From NCBI RefSeq assembly GCF_001613465.1, contig NZ_BDCK01000052.1:1-51598 (forward strand): a DNA stretch of 51,598 nt, in the 5' to 3' direction. Made by a program: the position numbers and the translations under genes. Positions 16,507 to 24,089 of the stretch are shown here, piece by piece. Under the pieces are notes generated by a model. The model saw nothing but the letters and a program-made list of their open reading frames with translations. It was not told the DNA's origin and made no database searches. How positions within the stretch are numbered: the first letter of the stretch is position 1; each line of letters starts with the position of its first letter. The DNA comes from Nocardia niwae NBRC 108934 = DSM 45340 (GTDB lineage Bacteria > Actinomycetota > Actinomycetes > Mycobacteriales > Mycobacteriaceae).

Positions 16507-17124
16507 GTGACCCGCGCTGCGCCCGTAATTCGTACCACCGCCGACAACGGCTCGGATTCGGGCTTCCGCCGCCGCCTGCTCGACGCCATGGCCGTCACGC
16601 TGGGCGAACGCGGTTACCAGGACTCGACCGTCGCCGACGTGGTCCGCCACGCCCGCACCTCGCGCCGCACCTTCTACGAGCACTTCACCAGCAAACAGGA
16701 CTGCTTCATCGCCCTGCTGACCGAGCATCACAAGGAGATGATCCAGCGCATCGATGCCGCGGTCGACCCGCACATGCCCTGGCGCACCCAGGTGCGTCAG
16801 GCCATCGAAGCGTGGATACGCACCGCACGAGAAGAACCCTCCCTCACCCTCAGCTGGATCCGCGTCGTGCCCGCCCTCGGGGACGACACACGGCCGTTGC
16901 AGCGCGAAGTCGGCGAGGCGTTCGTGACGCTGATCCAGAAACTCGCCGACACACCGGAATTCGCGGCCGCGGGACTGCGACCACCGTCGCGCCAGGTGGC
17001 CACGATCCTCTTCGGCGGCTTCCGCGAACTCATCGCCACCACTGTGGAGGACGGCGACGACATCGCGGGCATCGTCGACGTGGCCGTCGAATCCGCGATC
17101 GCGCTGATCGGACCGCACCGCTAG
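16507..17124 (+). CDS. TetR family regulator of the P450-SDR-monooxygenase operon
   Basis: A 205-residue regulator. The DNA-binding region (about 22-67) reads LLDAMAVTLGERGYQDSTVA followed by DVVRHARTSRRTFYEHFTSK, typical of the family; the C-terminal domain is generic. It is the last gene of a co-directional set and probably controls the GTAC palindromes before the P450 gene, as is common for TetR proteins next to CYP138-type genes. The start is uncertain: GTG 16507 is used, but the good ribosome site GAAGGGAG (16482-16489) is 17 bases away, so an unusual codon nearer 16498-16501 could be used. Confidence 0.88.
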   Translation: MTRAAPVIRTTADNGSDSGFRRRLLDAMAVTLGERGYQDSTVADVVRHARTSRRTFYEHFTSKQDCFIALLTEHHKEMIQRIDAAVDPHMPWRTQVRQAIEAWIRTAREEPSLTLSWIRVVPALGDDTRPLQREVGEAFVTLIQKLADTPEFAAAGLRPPSRQVATILFGGFRELIATTVEDGDDIAGIVDVAVESAIALIGPHR

Positions 17125-17167
17125 CCCCCGCTGCGGGTCACCGGGCGGCGGCGAAGGCCCCCATAGA

Positions 17168-17577
17168 TCAGCACCGGCACAACGCCGACAGCCGCGCCGT
17201 CGCCCGCACCACCGCTTCCGGTGACTTCGACCGGGCGACCTCGGGGTCGCCGCAGTCATCCCAATGCGCCTTCGCATACCGGTCGGCCTCGACGATCACC
17301 GACTGCCACGCGGCACCGAACTGCGGATGGCTGTCCAGGAAGTCCTGGCTGCCGACCGACACACCCAGCGGCTTCAGCGCGGGCAGCAAGGCGCCGCGCT
17401 GACGGGCGAAGCCGACCGGGCCGGTGAGCACGTTGCCGGTGCCGATGGCGCCGATACGGAGGGTCTTGAAATTCGGCGCGGGCGGCCGAGCCCGCGCCGT
17501 CGGTCCCACAGCCGACCAGCAGCCGAGATGACGGCGGGCACGATCGGCCGGAGAAGGCGCGTGATTCGCTTCCGTTG
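17168..17577 (-). pseudogene. Decayed lipoprotein substrate-binding protein of an SsuA-like ABC importer
   Basis: Pieces of one lipoprotein gene appear in different minus-strand frames. First a basic, hydrophobic signal peptide (KRITRLLRPIVPAVISAAG), then a lipobox segment LLVGCGTDGAGSAAR one frame over, then FKTLRIGAIGTGNVLTGPVG and FARQRGALLPALKPLGV in a third position. This jumps directly to a late-domain segment SQDFLDSHPQFGAAWQSVI. The order fits a nitrate/sulfonate-type binding protein with two frameshifts and an internal deletion of roughly 200 residues. It lies just after the ferredoxin gene, and such receptors commonly accompany this flavoprotein-ferredoxin pair. Not expected to be functional. 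Confidence 0.65.
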
Positions 17578-17578
17578 T

Positions 17579-17920
17579 TCAGAGTTCCGACAGCCGCGGC
17601 GGCGCAGCACCGTGCGGCAGACGCGGCCCCACCGCGACGAGACTGCCGGGCTTGCGCCCGCGGCCCCAACCGAGCTCCTTGCGGTAGCGGCCGATGTTCT
17701 CGTCGCGAACCGTCTCGTGATCGGCCAGCGGAGTCGCCTCGGGGTCGACGTACAACGCGTCCGCCGGGCAGTAGGCCTCGCACATGAAGCAGGTCTGGCA
17801 ATCGGATTGCCGTGCGATGACCGGTATTCCGCTGTCGGTGCGGTCGAACACGTTCGTCGGGCACACGTCCACGCATTTGTCGCAAGCGATGCAGTCACCC
17901 GCGCGCAGGATCTCGATCAT
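17579..17920 (-). CDS. Two-cluster [4Fe-4S] ferredoxin, AprB-like partner
   Basis: A 113-residue iron-sulfur protein with two cysteine motifs, CIACDKCVDVCP and CQTCFMCEAYCP, that would each bind a [4Fe-4S] cluster. The C-terminal tail after DHETVRDENIG is basic and Gly/Arg-rich. The start ATG overlaps the stop of the upstream flavoprotein gene by one base (TGATG at 17922-17918), so the two are translated together and presumably form a complex like adenylyl-sulfate reductase AprAB, with the ferredoxin passing electrons to the FAD subunit. The exact substrate is unknown. Confidence 0.9.
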   Translation of the reverse strand: MIEILRAGDCIACDKCVDVCPTNVFDRTDSGIPVIARQSDCQTCFMCEAYCPADALYVDPEATPLADHETVRDENIGRYRKELGWGRGRKPGSLVAVGPRLPHGAAPPRLSEL

Positions 17921-19509
17921 CACGCCACCGCCGAGCTGCCGGAGGTCACGGCCGTCGCCGTCCACACTTCGCCGAGACCGCCGGACAGGATGTGGTGGTG
18001 CTGCGCCGGGTCCAGATCCGGGTGGTCGGCGCGTTTACTCATCCCGCGCGTCTCCGTACGCGCCAGCGTCGACCGGTACATCAACCGCCCCACCGCGGTG
18101 ATCGCGGCGGCCTGCCGGGCGCGCACCCGCTGCTCTCCGGTGTCCCCACCCAGACCGCGAGTGGCGTCCTCCCACAAGCTGTCCAGCTCGGCGAGCGCGG
18201 GCCGGATCCGGTCGCCGTGGCGCAGATAGTTCTTTTCGAACGGGATCAACTCCTGCCGCGCGGCCTCGACCACGTCCTCGGCTCGCACCGCCGCACCGTT
18301 CTCCGGGCGCAACCCCGTACGCCCGGCCCCCCGCAGATCGGCACTGCGAGCACGAGCCGAGCGCAACGCGAACACCGCCGCGCCACGACCTGCCCAGCTA
18401 CCCGACGACATCGCCCACGCCGAGTTGTGGCTACCGCCGCCGGTGAATCCACCGCAGATCCGTTCCCGGGTCGCCGCGTCACCCGCCGCGTACAAACCCG
18501 CCACCGAGGTGGCGCAGTCGTCGTCGACGACATCGATACCGCCGGTGCCGCGGACGGTGCCCTCGGCGAGCAGGTCCACCTCGAACCGGTCGGTGAACGG
18601 GTCGATGCCGCGCCGGTCGAACTGCAGGAAGAAGTTCGGCTGCCCCAGCCGCATCTGCGCCTGAACCGTCGCATCGGCGCGATCGAGCTGCGCGAACACC
18701 TTCTCCCGCAACAACGTCCGCGCGATCACCGAACGACCCTTGGTCGAGCCCGCGCCCTCGAGCACCCGCCCGTCCTCGTGGAAGAAGGTCGCGTAACCGT
18801 AGTAGGCGGTCTTGGTGATCGTCGACCCCTTCGGCACGATCGCGTACGCGTTGGAGAACTCCATGCCCGAGAACCGAGCACCCGCCTCCGCCGCCATCAG
18901 CGCACCGTCACCAGTGTCGACGTTGGTTCCCAGCGCCCGCGACAGGAACGCGCAACCACCAGTCGCGAGCACCACCGCACCGGCGGCCACACGATAGTCA
19001 CGGTCGGCTCGGCGCTGATAGCCCGCCGCACCGCGCACCACACCGTCATCGTCAACCAGCAATTCCAGCGCCGGCGAATGGTCCAGGACGCGCACCCCGA
19101 GCCGTTTCACCCACGCCCGCATCCGGCGCATGTATTCCGGACCCTGCACACCGGTGCGGATCTGCTCACCGGTAGCCGGATCCACCGGGAACGGATAGCG
19201 ACCCTCCACCGCGAGCCGATTCATGTTCGCGTAGGTCTGATCGAGCACGCGATCCATCCAGTAGTGGTCGGCCAGATGCCCGCCCAACGCCTCCCGGCTT
19301 GCCTTCGCGTTCGCCCGCGCGGCCGCTTCCGGCGCCACATACCACACGCCGGTGCCCGACGGGGCGGTGGCGCCGCTGGTCCCGCAGTAACCCTTGTCCA
19401 CCAACGTCACCTCCGCACCGGCCTCACGCGCGTGGATCGCGGCCCAGCACGCGGCTGGCCCACCACCGATCACCAGGACGTCCGTGCTGATCTGCAACGG
19501 TTCACTCAT
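17920..19509 (-). CDS. FAD-dependent oxidoreductase, fumarate-reductase/AprA type
   Basis: A 529-residue flavoprotein of the fumarate reductase/succinate dehydrogenase/AprA superfamily. Seen: the N-terminal FAD loop VIGGGPAACWAAIHAREAGA, GTSGATAPSGTGVW, ATGGCAFLSRALGTN and the late FAD contact GLYAAGDAATRERICGG followed by FTGGGSHN. It lacks a signal peptide, so it acts in the cytoplasm. I chose ATG 19509, which has AGGAGCAGACGC before it. It is coupled to the ferredoxin downstream and to a small gene upstream. Given the decayed SsuA-like receptor nearby, a role in organosulfur use is plausible but inferred. Confidence 0.88.
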   Translation of the reverse strand: MSEPLQISTDVLVIGGGPAACWAAIHAREAGAEVTLVDKGYCGTSGATAPSGTGVWYVAPEAAARANAKASREALGGHLADHYWMDRVLDQTYANMNRLAVEGRYPFPVDPATGEQIRTGVQGPEYMRRMRAWVKRLGVRVLDHSPALELLVDDDGVVRGAAGYQRRADRDYRVAAGAVVLATGGCAFLSRALGTNVDTGDGALMAAEAGARFSGMEFSNAYAIVPKGSTITKTAYYGYATFFHEDGRVLEGAGSTKGRSVIARTLLREKVFAQLDRADATVQAQMRLGQPNFFLQFDRRGIDPFTDRFEVDLLAEGTVRGTGGIDVVDDDCATSVAGLYAAGDAATRERICGGFTGGGSHNSAWAMSSGSWAGRGAAVFALRSARARSADLRGAGRTGLRPENGAAVRAEDVVEAARQELIPFEKNYLRHGDRIRPALAELDSLWEDATRGLGGDTGEQRVRARQAAAITAVGRLMYRSTLARTETRGMSKRADHPDLDPAQHHHILSGGLGEVWTATAVTSGSSAVA

Positions 19510-19751
19510 GCGTCTGCTCCTGTCGGCGTCTCGGGATTCATGCCGGCCTCGAGCACCTCGGCCGGCGCCGGGGTGCTCGTGCCGAGCCAGGAACGCGCGC
19601 CCGGCTGCCAGATGATCACCGCCAGAATCAATCCGGAGGATGCCCTGACCAGGCCGAGCAGCCTGCAGGGAAACCGGACCCGGCTCTCGACGGTCGCCTC
19701 GGCCGTAGCCGAAGGTGGCGCGGAGGTGGTCGGATTCAACTGCAACGTCAT
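19506..19751 (-). CDS. Small unknown protein coupled to the flavoprotein gene
   Basis: An 81-residue protein whose stop overlaps the flavoprotein start by 4 bases (ATGA at 19509-19506). It contains one moderately hydrophobic stretch (LVRASSGLILAVIIWQPGA) and a low-complexity N-terminus. I recognise no family. The tight coupling and its position right after a palindromic operator argue that it is a genuine first gene of the operon, although it could be the trimmed end of a former gene. Confidence 0.5.
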   Translation of the reverse strand: MTLQLNPTTSAPPSATAEATVESRVRFPCRLLGLVRASSGLILAVIIWQPGARSWLGTSTPAPAEVLEAGMNPETPTGADA

Positions 19752-19775
19752 CTGCCACGGTCCTCACACGAGAAG

Positions 19776-19792
19776 TACTGTCCGGAACAGTA
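19776..19792. promoter_or_regulatory. Palindrome TACTGT-5-ACAGTA, probable operator
   Basis: A perfect 6-bp-arm inverted repeat with a 5-bp spacer, 25 bp before the first codon of the small gene that opens the flavoprotein-ferredoxin operon. Spacing and symmetry suit a TetR-type dimer site overlapping the promoter. No regulator gene is adjacent, so a distant regulator would be needed. Confidence 0.5.
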
Positions 19793-19898
19793 AGGCGCGT
19801 AACCGGTTCACAGAACGATTGCGATCACCGCGATCCTGAACTCGCGCGCGGCGCGACCACGAGGCCCGCCCAGGCCCTCAACAGCAAGGACATCGGGT

Positions 19899-20272
19899 CT
19901 ACCCCGAGCCCCTGCGAATCCGTGCACCGGTCCGCTCGGGCACCACCCGGCCACCGCGCAGGGCGAAGCCGTGCTCCAACAGCATCCCGGCCATGGATGC
20001 GCGGGTGCCGCCGCCAGCGCGGGTCAGCCGTAGCGCAAGAACGGACCGACCGTCGTCACCAGCACGTCGCCCCGGCCCACCAGGGCCCGTACCGATCCCG
20101 GATCGGTCACGTCGGCGACCGCGGTCTCCGCGCCGCCGAGGTCGGCAGCCAGCTTCTGCAGCGCGGTCGCGTTGCGCGCAGCCAGCACAGGCGCGGCGCC
20201 CCGAGCGAACAAAGCCTCTGCGGTCAGGCGGCCGGTGTACCCGGTAGCGCCGAACAACACGATCTTCGGCAT
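19899..20272 (-). pseudogene. Truncated saccharopine-dehydrogenase-like (trans-acting enoyl reductase) gene
   Basis: The minus strand from 20272 starts well: MPKIVLFGATGYTGRLTAEA and so on, with AARN, VADVTDPGSV and VTTVGPFLRYG. This is the N-terminal NAD(P)-binding domain of saccharopine-dehydrogenase-like reductases (about 400 residues in mycobacterial trans-acting enoyl reductases). A stop at 20024 ends it after 82 codons, exactly at the conserved GPF-YG motif. In the next frame another 42 codons read TRASMAGMLLEHGFALRGG to a stop at 19899, possibly the tail left after an internal deletion. Not expected to be active. Confidence 0.6.
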
Positions 20273-20323
20273 CGGCAGTCACCTACGTTTCTGTTCGGCA
20301 TCTCTCGTCGAGCGGACAGAGAC

Positions 20324-21427
20324 TCAGACACATCCTTCCAGGGTCGCGTGCGCCAGTTCCACGACCACATCGCCTACCTCATGGCGGCCGCGCATCGCTC
20401 GAAGCTGGCGTCGGGCGCCGTTACCACGCTTGTCCAGAGCGGCGATCGCTTCGGTGACGAAGCTCCGGTCGCCGAACTCCCGCAACGCCGGGTCGATATG
20501 ACCGACGAGTCTGTCCAGCAATTCGCGGTGTGGCAGCACACGCCCCTCGACCGGATCGAGTCCCTCGCCGTCCAGACCCGACTGCGCGGCATTCCAGTAC
20601 GCGGCGCGAAGCACTTCAGCGGGGACGGGCGGAGCGGGTTCACCTCGTTCGATCGATCGCAGGCCCATGGCGACCGTGGCTCTGATCAACGCGGCCAGCA
20701 GCGCGGCCTCCTCCGCGGTGGCCGGTACGTCGCTGACGCGTACCTCCACGGTGGGAAACGATTCCGACGGCCGGATATCCCAATACACCATCTTGTTGTC
20801 GAGAATGCTCCCGCTGGCGAGCATCGTCGCCACGATCGCGTCGTAGTCCTCGACCGAGGCGAAATACGGTGGCGGCCCCGCGCTGGGCCAGCGCCGCCAC
20901 AGAATGCTGCGCCAACTCGCATACCCCGTCTCACTGCCGCGGTAGATCGCGGAATTCGCCGTCAGCGCGAGGAATACCGGCAACCACGGCCGGACGTGAT
21001 TGCCCACCAGCACGGCGGTGTCACGATCGGGTACACCGACATGCACATGACATCCACACAGCCCTTGTTCATGAGCGATCATCCCGAAGGTCTCCGCGAT
21101 CCGCCGATATCGAGGTGTCTCGGTGACCGGGAACCCTCCGGGCACGGTCGGGGGGACCGCGACGGCAAGCAGCCGAGTGTCCAGGCCGGCCGCGCATTCG
21201 GCCACAGTCCTTCGCAGCGTGCGCAATTCCGTGAGCAGGTCACCGATATCGGAGTGCACCCCGCTGCTGGTCTCCACCTGGCAGCTGGTCAGCTCCAACT
21301 GCAGATCGATGCCCGCCTTCTTCGCCGCTTCGGCAACTCGGATGTTCGCCGGTGTAGGAGCACCGGTTTCGGGGTCGGTCAGCAAGAATTCCTCTTCGAC
21401 ACCGACTGTCGGCACGTGATCGGGCAT
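20324..21427 (-). CDS. YbdK-type carboxylate-amine ligase (glutamate-cysteine ligase 2 family)
   Basis: A 367-residue ATP-dependent ligase of the GCS2 family. Seen: TVGVEEEFLLTDPETG at the N-terminus, ELTSCQVETSSGVHSDIGDL, then CGCHVHVGVPDRDTAV and VEVRVSDVPATAEEAALLA. Family members show weak glutamate-cysteine ligase activity and their real substrate is usually undefined. ATG 21427 is chosen because GGAGGAGGA lies just before it; a longer in-frame start at 21475 adds only basic residues. In Actinobacteria such genes may contribute to ergothioneine- or mycothiol-related thiol chemistry, but nothing around it supports a specific pathway. Confidence 0.9.
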   Translation of the reverse strand: MPDHVPTVGVEEEFLLTDPETGAPTPANIRVAEAAKKAGIDLQLELTSCQVETSSGVHSDIGDLLTELRTLRRTVAECAAGLDTRLLAVAVPPTVPGGFPVTETPRYRRIAETFGMIAHEQGLCGCHVHVGVPDRDTAVLVGNHVRPWLPVFLALTANSAIYRGSETGYASWRSILWRRWPSAGPPPYFASVEDYDAIVATMLASGSILDNKMVYWDIRPSESFPTVEVRVSDVPATAEEAALLAALIRATVAMGLRSIERGEPAPPVPAEVLRAAYWNAAQSGLDGEGLDPVEGRVLPHRELLDRLVGHIDPALREFGDRSFVTEAIAALDKRGNGARRQLRAMRGRHEVGDVVVELAHATLEGCV

Positions 21428-21679
21428 ACCAGTCCTCCTCCACCACACCCTTCGAGCTCGGTGTCGAGCCCGCATCTCGACCGCACGTCACTGTGTTCCA
21501 CGCGAGCCGTGAGAAGTTCACCGACTCGTCCTACCCGCGTGGTGACGGGCGAACGAACGTGTTGCGGCCGTACCCTCCGTCGGACGTACCCAAACAGTCG
21601 GACACCGGCTTCGGTGCGGCACTGCGGCAGCGCCGCCGAGGAAAGCCGCGGGCGCGCAGAGGTATCGGCGGTTCCGCGA

Positions 21680-22327
21680 TCAGCAGGTCACATCCACTTG
21701 GGCAGACTTGTCGAACGACACATGAACATGGTCGTAGTGATTGGCGGTCGGGCTCCCGCGGTCTTCCAGATACGACCAGCCGCTGCCGTCGTTGTACCGC
21801 TGCCGCCAGATCACATAGGTCACGCCGAAACGGTGCTGATTGGCCAGAACGAAATCGGCGATCGCGTCACCCCGCGCGGAATCCGACGTCATGAGATCCA
21901 GCGCCAGACCCGCGCCGTGGTCGCCGTCGCCCCGGCCGATGGCGCCACCGACGTCGGTCAGAGCGAACGTCTTCTTCAGAAGGTTGCCCACCTGTGCCAC
22001 GTGCGGCCGTGTGCCGGCGAGTTCCGTCGAACACGGGACCGGCGGAGGCGGCGGAGGCGGATGCTGCACGGCCTCCTTCGCCGACGGTGGAGGTTGCGCG
22101 GCGGCGGCCGCGCCCACGGCAGGCTGAGGCGCCGGCGGCACGGTGGTCGTGGCCGGGCCCGCCGCGACAGTGGTGGACGGCAGCGAGCCCGCCGCCGCGG
22201 CATGCTGGGCGGCCGGGCCCGGTCGCATCACAGCCCACAGCACGACCACAAGACTCGCCGCGATGGTGCAAACCGCCAGGAAAGCGAGCTTGCGGGCGTC
22301 GGTTCGTTTGCGATGTTGACCGGGCAT
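21680..22327 (-). CDS. Membrane-anchored M15-like (ARB_07466 C-terminal type) protein
   Basis: A 215-residue protein. One N-terminal membrane helix (LAFLAVCTIAASLVVVLWAV) is followed by a Pro/Ala-rich linker with proline runs, as in proteins crossing the cell wall, and a C-terminal domain of about 115 residues. That domain carries HGAGLALDLM, YVIWRQRYNDGSGW and NHYDHVHVSF, the histidine/aspartate pattern of D,D-peptidase-like M15 folds. It likely acts outside the membrane on peptidoglycan, or is a non-catalytic relative. The start lacks a strong ribosome site. Upstream are imperfect direct repeats GGTTACCGAT / GGTCACCGAT (22334 and 22358) 24 bp apart. Confidence 0.8.
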   Translation of the reverse strand: MPGQHRKRTDARKLAFLAVCTIAASLVVVLWAVMRPGPAAQHAAAAGSLPSTTVAAGPATTTVPPAPQPAVGAAAAAQPPPSAKEAVQHPPPPPPPVPCSTELAGTRPHVAQVGNLLKKTFALTDVGGAIGRGDGDHGAGLALDLMTSDSARGDAIADFVLANQHRFGVTYVIWRQRYNDGSGWSYLEDRGSPTANHYDHVHVSFDKSAQVDVTC

Positions 22328-22460
22328 GATGTCGGTTACCGATTACTGTCGAGAACAGGTCACCGATACATTACGAAATGGTCGCGGAAATGTCACGCCC
22401 GGCGATCCTCATGCGCTCGATAGGCAAGCCCCGCCCTTGTGCGATCCAGCCGCCAGCCGG

Positions 22461-23324
22461 TTACACCGGCTCCACTACCAAGCCCAACCGCTCGGCAAGC
22501 GCGGGCAGAACAGTCGAGCACCCAGCGTCCAGCGTCACCGCGGCCAAGTCGTCACCGCGCGTCCGTCCCCGATTGACGATCACGACCGGACAGCCCCGCC
22601 TGGCGACACGACGCACGAAACGCAGCCCCGACATCACCGACAGCGACGACCCCGCCACCAGCAGCGCGTCCGCGTCATCCACCAGCCCATACGCCGCGGC
22701 CACCCGCTCCTTCGGCACGTTCTCCCCGAAGTACACGATGTCCGGCTTGAGCATGCCGCCACAGCACGCACAGTCCACCATCCGGAAGCTCCCGGTCTCA
22801 CCGACCACCGCGTCCGCGTCGGGCGCGACCTCCAGCCCATCGACACTCACGGCCTCCGCGAAACCCGGATTCGCCGCCTCCAATCGCTCGGCCAGCGACA
22901 TCCGCGACACCAGCGACGCACAGCCCAGACAGCGCACCCGCGCATACGTGCCGTGCAAATCGATCACCCGACGATGCCCCGCCTTGGTATGCAGCAAATC
23001 CACATTCTGCGTGATCAGCCCGGTGACCACGCCCATCCGCTCCATCCGCTCCAGCGCCCGATGCCCCGGATTCGGCCGCGCCCCGTCCATCCGCCGCCAG
23101 CCGACGTGGTTGCGCGCCCAGTACCGCTGCCGGAACACCGGATCGCCCACGAACTGCTGGTAAGTCATCGGATTGCGCGGCGGCGACGACGGACCGCGAT
23201 AGTCCGGGATCCCGCTGTCGGTCGAAATCCCCGCACCGGTCAACGCGACGACCCGGCGCCCGGCGAGCAAGCCCACCACCTGCTCGAACCCGCCGCCCCA
23301 GGACATCCCCGCGAAATCCGACAT
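22461..23324 (-). CDS. Sir2-family NAD-dependent deacylase
   Basis: A 287-residue sirtuin that would remove acyl groups from protein lysines using NAD. Seen: GAGIS (30-34), GIPDYRG, TQNVD (105-109), catalytic His124 in DLHGTY, zinc ligands Cys132/Cys135 and Cys185/Cys188, then KPDIVYFGENVP and AGSSLSV. The start MSDFAG at 23324 fits the family; an upstream ATG at 23390 adds unrelated residues. It follows lexA by 72 bases on the same strand and is probably in the same transcription unit, pairing a stress regulator with a protein deacylase. Confidence 0.92.
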   Translation of the reverse strand: MSDFAGMSWGGGFEQVVGLLAGRRVVALTGAGISTDSGIPDYRGPSSPPRNPMTYQQFVGDPVFRQRYWARNHVGWRRMDGARPNPGHRALERMERMGVVTGLITQNVDLLHTKAGHRRVIDLHGTYARVRCLGCASLVSRMSLAERLEAANPGFAEAVSVDGLEVAPDADAVVGETGSFRMVDCACCGGMLKPDIVYFGENVPKERVAAAYGLVDDADALLVAGSSLSVMSGLRFVRRVARRGCPVVIVNRGRTRGDDLAAVTLDAGCSTVLPALAERLGLVVEPV

Positions 23325-23396
23325 GCAATTCAGGGTACGGCGGCCAACGCCGTAAGAGCAGGCCCGCCATCCCGACGGACCGGAGTTCACCCGGGC

Positions 23397-24089
23397 TCAA
23401 ACCCGCCGCATCACCGACACGACCTTGCCGAGCACGACCGCCTCGTCACCATCGATCACCGCGTAGGCCGGATTGCGCGGCTCCAAGTACACATGACCGT
23501 TGCGCCGCCGATACACCTTCACCGTCGCCTCCCCATCGATCATCGCCGCCACGATCTCACCGGAATGCGCCTCCTGCTGCCTGCGCACCACCACCATGTC
23601 CCCATCGCAGATCGCCGCATCGATCATCGAATCACCGCGCACCCGCAACCCGAACACCGTGCCCCGCCCGACGAGCTCACGCGGCAACGTCATCATCTCG
23701 TCGGCGTGCTCCTCGGCCAGAATCGGAGCGCCCGCCGCGATATCGCCGACCACCGGCACCATCACCGAATCCTCCGCGACCTCCCGCCGCGCCGGCGCCT
23801 GCAAGAACATCCGCACGTCGATCGGACGCGACACCGTCCTGCTGCGCCGCAGAAAACCCCGCTCCTCCAGACTCCGCAAATGCTTCGACACCGACGACGC
23901 CGACCGCAACCCCACCGCATCACCGATCTCGCGCGTATTCGGCGGATACCCGTGCCGAAGCACCCAATCCCGGATCGTGGCAAGAATCCGCTGCTGCCGC
24001 GGCGGCAACGTCGAAGTATCGAGATGCTCGAACGCATCGAGCGGGTCGTATCCGGTCACCCCGGGAATCGTAGAGGCACGGCCCGACAC
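23397..24089 (-). CDS. lexA: LexA repressor (possibly a second, divergent LexA)
   Basis: A 230-residue self-cleaving SOS repressor. Winged helix residues 30-81: NTREIGDAVGLRSASSVSKH, LRSLEERGFLRR. Cleavage site Ala119-Gly120 (DIAAGAPILAEE), nucleophile Ser154 (RGDSMID) and general base Lys191 (GEATVKVY) are all present, so cleavage should work. The recognition helix (RSASSVSKHL) differs from the TSTSSVAHQL I recall for M. tuberculosis LexA. The GTG start overlaps the LysR stop by one base (TAGTG at 24091-24087). No GAAC-4-GTTC SOS box was seen before it because it has no promoter of its own. Being coupled to a LysR gene is atypical for the housekeeping lexA. Confidence 0.9.
   Translation of the reverse strand: MSGRASTIPGVTGYDPLDAFEHLDTSTLPPRQQRILATIRDWVLRHGYPPNTREIGDAVGLRSASSVSKHLRSLEERGFLRRSRTVSRPIDVRMFLQAPARREVAEDSVMVPVVGDIAAGAPILAEEHADEMMTLPRELVGRGTVFGLRVRGDSMIDAAICDGDMVVVRRQQEAHSGEIVAAMIDGEATVKVYRRRNGHVYLEPRNPAYAVIDGDEAVVLGKVVSVMRRV

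Noticed and set aside
17992..19839. 615-codon plus-strand open frame
   Set aside because: Antisense to the flavoprotein gene, which carries clear FAD motifs. The plus frame is Arg/His/Thr-rich shadow sequence.
19715..22423. 902-codon plus-strand open frame
   Set aside because: Runs antisense across three minus-strand genes and their gaps; typical high-GC shadow without motifs.
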